From Rhea pennata (Eukaryota > Chordata > Aves > Rheiformes > Rheidae), in contig NC_084702.1 of the NCBI RefSeq assembly GCF_028389875.1, positions 70,591,582 to 70,655,581 on the forward strand: a DNA stretch of 64,000 nt, given 5' to 3'. Both the position numbers and the translations under genes were made by a program. Shown here piece after piece: positions 1 to 9,726 of the stretch; position 1 is the stretch's first letter, and each line of letters starts with the position of its first letter. Below the pieces are notes generated by a model, which was not told where the DNA came from, searched no databases, and was given only the letters and a program-made list of their open reading frames with translations.

Positions 1-412
1 ATGCGATGTGCGTGCATCGCGCTGTGTGTGCGGTGTGCATGCATCGCGCTGCGTGCACAGCATGCGGTGTGCGTGCATCGTGCTGTGTGTGCGGTGTATG
101 GTGTGCGTGCATCGCGTTGCGTGTGCAGTGTGTGTGCATCGCTGGCTGTGTGTGCAGCGTGCGATGTGTGTGCATCGTGCTGTGTGTGCGGTGTGCATGC
201 ATCGCGCTGTGTGCACAGCATGCGGTGTGCGTGCATCGCGCTGTGTGTGCGGTGTACGGTGTGCGTGCATCGCGTTGCGCGTGCAGTGTGTGTGCATCGC
301 TGGCTGTGTGTGCAGCGTGCGATGTGTGTGCATCGCGCTGTGTGCACAGTGTGCGGTGTGCGTGCATCGCGCTGCATGTGCAGCGTGCGGTGTGCGTCCT
401 GTGCGTGCACAC
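1..412. repeat. GT-rich minisatellite at left edge
   Basis: Degenerate tandem array built on the motif GTGCATCGCGCTGTGTGTGC. The core CATCG recurs about twelve times at spacings of 27 to 38 bases. It opens all three forward frames at once, so the long reading frames here are repeat artefacts. The array may start before the window. Confidence 0.85.
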
Positions 413-1006
413 ACGCTTCCAGCAGAGCCGTGCTCCGCCGCTGGCGTTGGCACCAGCTCTCTCCAAAACCGCTGCGCTCTGGCTGAGGCCGGCACTGGAG
501 AAGTGACAGGGTGGCAGGTTCCCCCGCTGCTTGCTCATTCTCTGTGTGCCAATAGCGCTGTTTTCCTTTTTCGTGGCAGCATCCTTTTCATGCAAAGTTA
601 TCAAAGTGCGAAACGAGATTTGTTTGCAAGGGCAGGAGGCGGCCTGGGCTGGGGGCGAGGTGTGAGCACCTTGCTCGTGGGGTTGAAAGCAGACGGGAGA
701 AACGCAGCCCTTCCTCGGGGCGCCGGGGCCCTCTGCAAGTGCCACGTCGTTATTTTTATCCACTAGCACCAGCTGCTGGACGCTGGTGGAAACAGGAAAA
801 AGCAGAAATCTGAGAGTCCCTTTGAAAAAGAAGGTGTAAAAGCAGCAGGGGAAGCTGCCACCGTTTCGCGCAGGGATGGAGGCGGCGAAGGAGCCGTCGA
901 CTGGGCACGGGCCCCACAGGCGGGAACCAGTGCAGAACAGAGCGCCAAAAGCTGCTTTTCCGGGGAAAGAAAACAAAACAAAAAAACAAAAAAAAACAAA
1001 AAAAAC

Positions 1007-1012
1007 TTTATT
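1007..1012 (-). terminator. poly(A) signal of avidin copy 1
   Basis: AATAAA on the minus strand about 140 bases beyond the stop codon of the first avidin-family gene. It sits beside a long A-rich run on the plus strand (T-rich on the gene strand). No better candidate lies between it and the stop codon. Confidence 0.6.
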
Positions 1013-1151
1013 TTTCCCCAATGCACGGTGCTCCCCTTGCGCCATGTGTGCCGAAACCCGTCCGCGCCGCCGGGCCGTGAGCTGCGGGAACGCGGCCGGT
1101 GAGCAGGACGCCGGCGTCTCCCGGCGGCGCCGGCCTCGCCGCCGCTTGCCG

Positions 1152-1936
1152 TCACTTTATCCGGGTGAAAACGCTCGTGCCGATCCTGCAGGGAGCCCCG
1201 CGGCCCGCTCGCGTCGGTCGCCGTGGCTCCGGCGGGCGCGCGGCCGGCCCCCCGCCCCCCTTCGGCCCCGCGGCCTCCCCACGCCGGGGCGGGGGGGGAG
1301 GGTTCACCCCCCTGTGCCGCCGCCGCGGCGGCCGCTCACCTGGTGGCTCTCCAGTCCTCGGCGGGGCTCCGCGCCTCCTCCCGCAGGAGCCACACGGCGT
1401 GCAGGGCCTCCTCGCCGGCCTCGTCCACGTAGCACTGGCCCACGAAGGCCGTCACCTCGGCGCCCGGCGCCTCTGCGGGGGCCGGCGTGAGCCGCAGCCG
1501 CCGCCGCCGGCCCCCGGCCGCCGGCCCCGCCGCCGCCGCCTACCTCGCTGCCGCCAGCGCACGGTGAAGGAGAAGGTGGGCTGCGCCCGGAGCCCCGCGG
1601 CCGGCTGCGAGCCCCTCAGCGGCGAGGACGGCGCCCCGGGGCCCGCGGCGGCGCCCGGCAGGAAGGAGCCCGAGAAGCCGCCGTCCTTCCCGAGGACGGA
1701 CACCACCAGGCGGGAGCCGCCGTCGCTCCGCCACGAGCCGGAGAGGACGCACTGGAAGGCGAGGGCCGCCGTGGGGCAGGGCGCCGGAGGGCAGCACCGG
1801 GCCGGGCCTCCGCGGAGCCTCCCGGCCTCTCCGCCGCCTCCCGCCGCGCCGCGCCGGCCCCTACCTTCCTCCCGGCCGGGCTGGCGCCCATCACCGTGGC
1901 GAGGGCCAGCAGCAGGGCAAGCGCGCCGCTCCCCAT
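1152..1936 (-). CDS. Avidin-family secreted protein, divergent copy 1
   Basis: Four exons: 1865-1936, 1544-1751, 1340-1472 and 1152-1185 (148 codons plus stop), all with GT/AG borders and intron phases 0, 1, 2 as in the other four copies. Exon 1 is a 24-residue signal peptide region. The fold landmarks remain: the two disulfide cysteines (avidin Cys4 and Cys83), Trp10, Trp70, Trp97, Trp110 and the WLLRE and DWRATR blocks. Many biotin contacts are changed. By avidin numbering Asn12 is Ser, Tyr33 is Phe, Thr35 is Pro and Asn118 is Ser; the 3-4 loop is one residue shorter and rich in Gly, Ala and Pro. The segment between Trp70 and the FVGQC motif is four residues longer and lacks the Phe-Ser pair. 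It probably folds as an avidin barrel but may not bind biotin well. No disabling lesion is seen. TATA box and poly(A) signal are present, so it looks like a live gene. Confidence 0.85.
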
Positions 1937-2158
1937 GGCCGCGGGGCCGCCTGCGCCCCGGCCCGCGCCCCGGCCCCCTTTATAGCCCCGCGGCCGCGCG
2001 CTGTAACCGGAGCCCCCGGGGCGGCCGGGAGCCGGCTGGCGGTGGCAGGGCGCCCGGGGAAACGCGAGGCGAGCGGCAGGTCTGGGTGACCCGGGCAGCG
2101 CCGGGGCGCGCGGGGCCGCGGCGGCTATAGATAGACGGGGCCGGCGGTGGTGGCGCGG
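1851..2158 (-). repeat. Duplicated promoter plus exon 1 unit, left copy
   Basis: This 308-base block matches 6060-6367 without any gap; I count seven mismatches (about 97.7% identity). It covers the exon 1 donor, the signal-peptide exon, the short 5' leader, the TATA box and about 170 bases upstream. Similarity stops abruptly at both ends. Four of the seven differences fall in exon 1 and two of them change the protein (residues 5 and 24). Confidence 0.92.
1978..1984 (-). promoter_or_regulatory. TATA box of avidin copy 1
   Basis: TATAAAG on the minus strand, 42 bases upstream of the start codon. This implies a 5' leader of only about 10 to 20 bases. The surroundings are very GC-rich. An identical box precedes copy 2, and a similar one copy 4. 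Confidence 0.75.
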
Positions 2159-2231
2159 AGCAGGCTGCTCCTCGGCCCGGCTCCCCCAGGGGCTCCCGAG
2201 CCGCCGCTGCGCCGAGCCGTGGGGACGGCGC

Positions 2232-3115
2232 TTTCACAGATTCACGCACTGAGGTTGGAAGGGACCTCTGGAGATCATCCAGTCCAACCCCCTGCTCAGC
2301 AGGGTCACCTAGAGCATGGTAGACAGGGTTGCATCCAGGCAGCCTGTGAAGATCTCCAGAGGAGACTCCACAACCTCTCTGGGCAACCTGGTCCAGTGCT
2401 CCGTCACTCTCACAGGGAAGAAATTCCCCCTCACGTTTAGGCAGAACTGCCTGTGCTTCAGTTTCTGCCCATTGCCTCTTGTCCTGTCACACGGGACAAC
2501 TGAAAAGAGTTTGTCCCCGTCCCCTTGACACCCTCCCTTCAGGTACTTGTACACATTGATGAGATTCCCCCCCCCCTCAGTCTTCTCTTCCCCAGGCTGA
2601 ACAGGCCCAGCTCTCGCAGCCGTTCCTCATAGGGCAGGTGCTCCAGCCCTCCGATCATCTTTGTAGCCCTGCGCTGGACCCTCTCCAGTAGCTCCATGTC
2701 TCTCTTGCACTGGGGAGCCCAGAACTGGACACAGTACTCGAGATGAGGCCTCTCCAGGGCTGAGTAGAGGGGCAGGATCACCTCCCTCGACCTGCTGGCA
2801 ACACTCTTCCCAATGCACCCCAGGAGACCATTGGCCTTCTTGGCCACAAGGGCACATTGCTGGCTCATGGTCAACTTGTCATCCACCAGCACTCCCAGTT
2901 CCTTCTCTGCAGAGCTGCTCTCCAGCAGGTCAGTCCCCAGCCTGTACTGGTGCACAGGGTTATTTCTCCCTAGGTGCAGGACTCTGGACTTGTGCTTGTT
3001 GAACCTCAGGAGGTTCCTCTCTGCCCAGCTCTCCAGCCTGCCCAGGTCTCTCTCAAGGCCAGCACAGCCCTTGGGTGTATCAACCACAAGGCAGGTGGGG
3101 CTGCAGCCCCTGGTC
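2232..3115 (-). mobile_element. CR1 LINE, 5'-truncated
   Basis: The 3' end faces left, with the usual avian CR1 tail (GGTTGGAAGGGACCTCTGGA and the three-line block that follows). The minus strand encodes the C-terminal part of the CR1 ORF2 reverse-transcriptase protein: the [22 protein letters not shown] and [11 protein letters not shown] motifs and the [17 protein letters not shown] block, then the KYLKGGC and [13 protein letters not shown] blocks. The frame is open except for one shift at a run of ten C at 2567-2576. The 5' boundary near 3115 is approximate. The near-intact frame suggests a fairly recent insertion. Confidence 0.93.
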
Positions 3116-4986
3116 ACCCCCCTCCACCTGCGGCCAGCTGCGCTCGCTCCAGAAGGACGCCGGAGCGCCTGACTCCCCGGCATGCCCATTTTCTCCAGGG
3201 AGAAGTCCCCGCTGGCAAGGACTGCCTCTTCCTCTAACGTTTCTGGGAGCGGGATTGCCCCGTTCGTTCCCAAATCCCCGGGTCTGACCTCAGTGGCCTC
3301 CCCGTGCCGAGACGTCCCCAGCTGCGGGCTGGCAGAGGGGCTCTGCAGCGTTTAGAAACTGCTCCTTCTGATTCTATTTTTTCCTGTTTTTAAGGCCCCA
3401 CCCTAATAGCACCCCGAGGAGGGGGGGGGGGGAAATCAGCTTCCTTGCTTGGAAATTTATTTCCGTAACATTTTGGGCTGAAAGTCGTTACTGGTTTGAA
3501 CCCTTGCCCGTGCAGCTGCGTGGCCGGGCAGCACCGCGGCGGCGGTGCAGGGCTCGTGGGCCGCGAGCTCGCACGGGGCAGCGGCCGGTTGCCGTCGTTT
3601 GGCAGCGCCACGCGGGACTGAAGGCTCTTTTGCTTCAGCAGACTAGCGTCTCCCCACCTGCGGCTCGATGTTCTCTGCAAATATTTTTGCTTTTGCATTT
3701 GCTAGGAGAGGAAATAACCAGACTGGGCCACGCCGGGGTCCACGCTAGCCGTCACTGTATTTGTCGCGCGGCTCTGACAGCCGTCGGATGTGCAAAGCAG
3801 AGGGTGCACTGCCCTGGGCTCCCGAGCCGCGTCGCTGCGCGCTCCGTGGGGCAGAGCAGGTGCGGGGCTGTCTCGCGGGGCTGGGGACAAGTGGAAATTA
3901 AGGTGTGATTCGGTTGCGTAAACACATCAGGCACTGAACCGTCTCTGCGGTGGCAGCACCTCTCCTGGGAATGGAAAGCAGCTGGCTGGCTCCGGGGGGC
4001 TGGAAACTCCGGGGTGCGTGCGTCGAGCACGGGAGGGATCCCCGCCGGCCGGGGAAGGGCGCCTCCGGCCCAGCCGCCGGCACAGCCCCGGCACCAGCCA
4101 GGGCGCCCAGCAGAAACCGTCTCCTCTCACCCCGTCGCTTCTTCCTGTCGCCTCTCGCGCAGCCTCAAGGTGATGGGCTTTTCCTAGGATCAGGCCCCTG
4201 GGAGCTCCTCTGCTCCCTCTCTTCCTGCTCCAGCGTGGGGGACATTCTGCTGCCGCCCTGTGTGCCACCCACGCCGTTTGCACATTCGGCGGGGACATGT
4301 GGCTCCACCCGAGGTGCCAGCGCCAGACACGGGCCCGTCCGTGAAGACCCTGGCATTGCTGCCCCGCAGCGCATGCCAGGTCACGTTTCTGGGCCCCGGC
4401 TGTGGCGGGTCTCACGCTCCTCGGTTACGTTTGTAACACCCCCGTAAGAGGCTTTGGGTGCTTGCTTGGAAGCAGATGACGAAGCTCAGCTGCTGTCCTC
4501 GGTGCAAAGCAGTGGCTGTCCCGGCACTGCTGAGCCGCGCCAGCAGCTAGCGTCGAAACCCCCGGCTGCACCTGGAACGGGGAGCGGAGGGGACGCGGTG
4601 CGCTGGGCTCGGGGCCGTCGCGCAGCGCAGAGGTGCCGCTCGGCTGGCCGGCAGCGAGGCGGTTCGGGCAGTGGTGGAGTCGGGAGCGTGCCCGTGCCCC
4701 GAAGCGCGCGCTGCCTGCGCTTTCTGGGGCTGCTTTCGGCACGTCGTGCCGCCTTTTGCAGGCGTCCCGCGCCCACCGATGCCGCTGCCCCTCCAGCTTG
4801 AGCGCCGGTGCCTGGCGAGCAAGCGTGCATGCTCCCGGGGCTGCAAAAACGCCTGGCAGGGAGGGACGCGAAGGCAAGGGCTGCCGCCGTTGGCCGTGGG
4901 GGCGGCAGCTCGGTGAGGGGCGCAGGAGCCCTCGGAGCCACCCGGGCAGCCGCGGCTTGGCGGCAGGCAGGCGGCGGAGGGCACCT
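3116..4986. other. Intergenic, no gene seen
   Basis: GC-rich sequence between the CR1 element and the last exon of avidin copy 2. Six-frame reading shows no splice-bounded exon of a known family. An AATAAA on the minus strand at 3456-3461 is the nearest clear poly(A) signal for copy 2, which would give it a 3' UTR of about 1.5 kb; this link is weak. Confidence 0.5.
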
Positions 4987-6145
4987 TCACGGGCCATCCT
5001 CGCAGGAGGGAGACCAGCTCTGCAGGCTCTTCCCTTCCTGGTCGTGATCGCGCCTGAAGACGTTCCTGCCCACCCTGCGGGGAAGCGGAGAGCTGCGGCA
5101 CCGCGGCCGGTGGGCGCCTGCCGTCCCCGGGGAGCAGAGGGGCCGGGGGGGGTCCCAGCAGCAGGCGCCCCCTCCCTACCTCGTGGCTTTCCAGTTGTCC
5201 TCCCAGGACCCCACGGCCTCGCGCAGCAGCCAGGTGGTGGCCAGCGTCTCCTGCCCGCCTGCGTCCACGAAGCACTGCCCCACGAAGACGGCGGTGGCGT
5301 CTGCGGGGACCGGGAGCGGGAGGACGGGGTCCCCGCGCACCCCACGCACTGACGTCCGGGTGCCGGGTCCCATCCCTCCGCCCCACACAACGACTCCTCC
5401 CCGGTTCCCGACCGCCCCCCTTCGCTCGGACGCCCGGCGCCCTTTGCACGAAGCCGACTTTGGTCTCCGGCGTGGATGCTGGGGCCGTCCCTACCCCGTC
5501 CCCGTCCCCGCAAGGCCCAGCACCTACTGGAGAACCTCTCCCAGCGCACGGTGAAGCCGAAGGTGGGCCAGGCCAGCTCGCCGAGGTCCTGCTGGGCGCC
5601 CGTCAGCGGCGACACGCGGACGCAGCCGCCGGCCAGGCTCACCCGCGTGAGGTATTTGCCCTGGAAGCTGCCGTCGTCCCGCACCGCCGAGATCTCCATC
5701 AGCGACTCCAGGTTGTTCCTCCAGAGCCCGCTCAGCTCGCACTGCAAGGGGCGCAGACGCAGGCCCTGCCACGGGCTGCCCTCGCGCCGCCGCCGGGCGC
5801 ACCGCGCCGGCACCGCGGCTCTGCCTGCTGCTCCGGGGAGGCGAGGCGGCAGCCCGCCATGGGCACGTGCTCCCGATGCGGGAGCAAACTGGTGCATGGG
5901 GGGAGGCCGTTCCCGCTGCCCGTTTCGCCCACGTCATCTCCCAAGCCCGCGCTTCGCGCTGCCAGAGCTCTGCTGCCCGCACCCCTCGGCCCGGCTGGAA
6001 AGGGCACGAAAGAGAGGAGCCCCCCGGCCGCCCGCACCGCATCCCCAGGGCGAGCGCCTGCGCCGGCCCCTACCTGCCTCCCGGCCGGGCTGGCGCCCAT
6101 CACCGTGGCCAGGGCCAGCAGCAGGGCGAGCGTGCCGCTCCCCAT
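4987..6145 (-). CDS. Avidin-family secreted protein, copy 2 with extended tail
   Basis: Four exons: 6074-6145, 5528-5741, 5180-5300 and 4987-5074 (164 codons plus stop), phases 0, 1, 2. Signal peptide in exon 1. By avidin numbering it keeps Asn12, Ser16, Tyr33, Thr35, Trp70, the Phe-Ser pair, Trp97, Trp110 and Asn118. Thr38, Ala39 and Thr40 read Ser, Leu, Ala. One residue (Arg) is inserted between Trp70 and the Phe-Ser pair, also seen in copy 3. An N-glycosylation site (NAT) lies just after the Phe-Ser pair. The usual NMT site is absent. Exon 4 runs about 18 residues past the normal avidin end and adds a cysteine; another extra cysteine lies in the barrel loop. Biotin binding is plausible. 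The exon 1/promoter block is nearly identical to copy 1 although the other exons are strongly diverged. Confidence 0.88.
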
Positions 6146-6367
6146 GGCCGCGGGGCCGCCTGCACCCCGGCCCGCGCCCCGGCCCCCTTTATAGCCCCGC
6201 GGCCGCGCGCTGTAACCGGAGCCCCCGGGGCGGCCGGGAGCCGGCTGGCAGTGGCAGGGCGCCCGGGGAAACGTGAGGCGAGCGGCAGGTCTGGGTGACC
6301 CGGGCAGCGCCGGGGCGCGCGGGGCCGCGGCGGCTATAGATAGACGGGGCCGGCGGTGGTGGCGCGG
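6060..6367 (-). repeat. Duplicated promoter plus exon 1 unit, right copy
   Basis: Gap-free partner of 1851-2158, 4209 bases away and in the same orientation. Beyond its upstream end (6368 onward) the sequence is unrelated to that beyond 2158. On the intron side similarity ends about 14 bases inside intron 1. Confidence 0.92.
6187..6193 (-). promoter_or_regulatory. TATA box of avidin copy 2
   Basis: TATAAAG on the minus strand, 42 bases upstream of the start codon, at the same place within the duplicated block as the box of copy 1. Confidence 0.75.
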
Positions 6368-6530
6368 CCCATAGCCCGGCGGCGGAGGGGGGAGAGGGGC
6401 CGCGGGAGCGCTCATGCCACCCCCGCCGTCCCGGCGCTGCCGCTGTCACCCAGACGCGGCCGTGCTGGGGTGCAGAGCCCCCAGCGACCATTCTGGCCAC
6501 ACTTGAAAAACGCCCCTTTCCACCCGGGAT

Positions 6531-6878
6531 TTGGTCCTGGTGATGGTCCTGATGGGGAGGTTTCTGCTGCTGGAAGTGGCTCTCATTCTCTGCGGAGCAG
6601 GAGGTGCCCGTCCGGACCGGAGAGGCTGGCAGCAATGGTGCCACACGGACACAGCCCATGTGGCAGGAGCTGCACAGCCTGCAGGGAACTGCACAGAGCA
6701 GCTGTTTGGGGCACCTCGCCTGATCCCGATGAGGGCACCACTGCAAGGACCTTCGCAACGGGGACTCCCGTCACCATCTGGACAGCCACCGCTGTCCTGC
6801 TTGAGAGACTTGAGACCCCTGTACGAGCATCACCCTATGCTAAGAAGATTTCAATCTATGCCAGGAAGAGCCCAATAA
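6531..6878 (+). CDS. Unrecognised single-exon ORF with signal-like N-terminus (doubtful)
   Basis: A 115-residue plus-strand frame lies head-to-head with avidin copy 2. It opens with two nearby Met codons and a hydrophobic stretch (RFLLLEVALILCGAGGA) resembling a signal peptide, followed by a basic, proline-rich, low-similarity body with three further cysteines and one NCT sequon. The stop codon overlaps an AATAAA, which is followed by a short ATT repeat. I know no family with this sequence. In GC-rich DNA a frame this long can arise by chance, so this may be non-coding. Sharing a promoter with copy 2 is only inference. Confidence 0.2.
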   Translation: MVLVMVLMGRFLLLEVALILCGAGGARPDRRGWQQWCHTDTAHVAGAAQPAGNCTEQLFGAPRLIPMRAPLQGPSQRGLPSPSGQPPLSCLRDLRPLYEHHPMLRRFQSMPGRAQ

Positions 6879-8736
6879 ATTATTATTATTATTAGATGAT
6901 ATCCCTGCGAGTGCCCGGGCGATGCAGACACACAAGCAGCACGAGCATCGTTGGTGCTGCCCGGCAGTGATAACATGGTCAGGAGGACGCGTGCAGTACA
7001 AGCGGCAGCTGCCCCGTGCGCAGCAGTGGCAGCACAGAGATGGGGCACCTCCGAGCTGGCCTTCAAGCAGAGCAGCCACAACGATGAAATGCTGCAGGAG
7101 ACTTAAGAACCCCATAGTATGGAGGGCAGCATAAATGTACTCCCTTCTGAGAGGCTGTAAAAGAGCTGGAAAAGCTGGTAATATTTATGGATGGAAGAGG
7201 GCAACGTGAAGAAAACAACATTATTTAAGAAGCAGGAGATGCATCCAAAAGAGAAAAAAACGAAGGGTAAACAATCTGTAAATCCACAACAAGGCAGGCC
7301 AAAACAGGTGGAAAAACTTGCTTGCACCATCGGTGCTATTAACAGAGCCTTTCCAAGGCCCTCAGCTCAGGAAACCCCCGGGAGCAGCAGGAGGCAGCAG
7401 CTCACAAGGCAGGTCGCGGTGGCAGCCCAGCGCCAGGGGCTGCTGGAGAGCTCCGGCCCTCGGCGACGGGATCACTCGGGGCCGGGCAGCTCGAAGAATG
7501 GTCTCAGTTTCAGATTTGACTTTCGTGAAAAATCGGCTGCTCTGGCAAGGGGTAGGCAGCTCAGGAAAGGTAGACATTCTCCCGGAAGCAGCTGTTGCTA
7601 CAGCAAGGCGTTCCTGCTGCCCATTTCCAGTAAATCACATTAATTCCTTGAAGCAGAGTTGCAGGGCTGGACCTCATGTGCTTCCCCGGCACAGTGCTGC
7701 GCAGCCCTTGCCGCTCGCTGGGAGAGGAGGACATGTCGCTGGGCTCTGCACATGCTCGCCAAGGACACGGGGCAGCTGCCAGGCAGGTCGTTTGTGAAAG
7801 GGCCCCCGGGGTTACTGTCATGACATGCGTCCCGGTCCGTGCAGAGACCCAGCCCCAGCTTGGGCAGCCCCAGCTCCCTTCATGCAGGATGTCCCATCCC
7901 GTCCCCCCGCCCGTGCTGTACGGAGCTGCTCGAAGCACTGCTCGAGGCTGGCAGCAGGCTGAGGAAGCCCACACTTGGAGGTGCTGCTTGTGTGCTGCCG
8001 AAATCTGCACCACCCCAGCCCGTTACAAACCAAAATGTGAGTTTTAGACCAAAAGGGAATGAGAATGTTGTAAATGCTGAAATCCCAGCGTGTTAAGCTC
8101 AGGGCTGCAGTTTGGAAGTGGTTTGAGGGAACCTGGTGAGATGCTCAGAGATGGTGCTGTAGCGCATATCACGGCTCCGGTTCAGGTCTGAGAGCAGATA
8201 GAGCAGACTGAAAAACAGTAGAGCCGGACGACCGAGCAGTCAGGGCAGACTGGAAGGAGGAGAGATCAAAGCAGGAGAAGGGGATGCCCCCTCCACTGCA
8301 GGGGGGATCCCCCAGAGCTGCTAAGACGGAGAACTTGACAACTCCAGGCAGGGCAAGCAAGAATTAGCATTAGCTGGAGCCTAACAGTGTCCTGAACAGG
8401 AAACACCTTGTCATTAGCAACAAATCTATACTGAACAGAACCTGGAAATTTCTTGAGGCAGAAGGAGCACCTGGCAGGAGAAAGCAGAACATGAGTGTGC
8501 ACACGTAGAGGCCATCTGCTCCCCTGTGCCGGCTTCCCCAGGACCTTCCCTGTCCCTGTCTCCTGCACAGACTCGTCTCTCTTTGGCAGCCTGCAATGCT
8601 CTGCAATGGCTTCGAAGCTCATTGGGGCTGGACATGCTCATCCCACTCCCACTGCCTGCAGTGGCACTTTAGCTTGGCTTCCCGCTGTACATCAACAAAA
8701 GGCTCAATACCAGGTTTAAAGAGGAAAAACCTTCAT
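6879..8736. other. Intergenic, no gene seen
   Basis: Starts with a short (ATT)n run. No exon, repeat family or RNA gene recognised up to the poly(A) signal of avidin copy 3. Confidence 0.5.
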
Positions 8737-8742
8737 TTTATT
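8737..8742 (-). terminator. poly(A) signal of avidin copy 3
   Basis: AATAAA on the minus strand about 985 bases past the copy 3 stop codon. It is the first clear signal downstream, so a 3' UTR near 1 kb is implied, longer than in copies 1, 4 and 5. Confidence 0.45.
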
Positions 8743-9726
8743 GCCCCTTTGGAGCCTCTTTCCCCAAGAGCTCAGAGCAGAACATACACAAAAGAGAGAG
8801 CACATATCACAGGTGGTGAGTGCACCAGTGCCGTGCCAACAGACACCCAGGTTTGGAGGGTCACCTTGTATGAGCCCAGCTAAGATGAGGGAGGCAAGTG
8901 CAGGGACTTGCAGACAGCCTGTGTATTGGGGCAGCCAGGCAGCAGGGTGCCTAATGCTGAAAAGAGAAGGATTGGGCATCCCTGTGCCAGGTAGGTCATC
9001 TAGGGGCACCTCAGGGCAGGGATCACTCATAGGTCTGTTTTGGGGGTGACTGTGAAGGCATCCAAAAGGTGCTACTAAGAATAGACTCATGTTGCATGTC
9101 CACAAGAGCTCTGACATGCAGAGGTGGTGATGGTATGTGTTGGACCACGTGGTGTGGCACAGCCCACATGAGCCCCTGGGAGAAGGGAACAAGAGACATG
9201 AACAGGCAGCTCCCGAGATCTCTGTAAGGAGCTTATCAGAGAAAAGATTTGACTCTGTCATGATTTCTCCAGACAGACAACAGCTGTCATGAGGTGTTCA
9301 GAGATGCTACAAGGTGCCATATCGGGATGGGGGTCGCCCCTGACAAGTGAGGTTTGGAGGCAGCAAGCAGCTGTGCAAATCCTCTTGCTCTGAGCGCAGC
9401 AATTGCCTCACCTGAGACCCAAATTGCAGCTAGAGAAGAGCTGGGGCACACGGGCTGTTCCTGTCATGGCTCCAATGCTCCTGGTTTGGAAGAAGCTTCT
9501 TGCTGAAGAAGTTTGAAGCAGCTTGTGCAGAGTTCCCACTGAGTTCCCGGTGGGGACATATATTGGCATACAGCTGACGCTACAGAGTGACTTGCCAGGT
9601 CCCTCTGGCCTGAGACAGGGTGGGGAGCCGGCAAATACTAAGCTGTAAGAATCAGAAACGATAATCAAAGTGTCAGATCCTTCATGGTAGGCGTTGCTGA
9701 GACCTTTGCCAAAGCACCTTTCTCTC

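Noticed and set aside
1-766. Cys/Val/Arg-rich forward frames of 160-250 codons
   Set aside because: All three forward frames are open only because of the GT-rich tandem array at the left edge.
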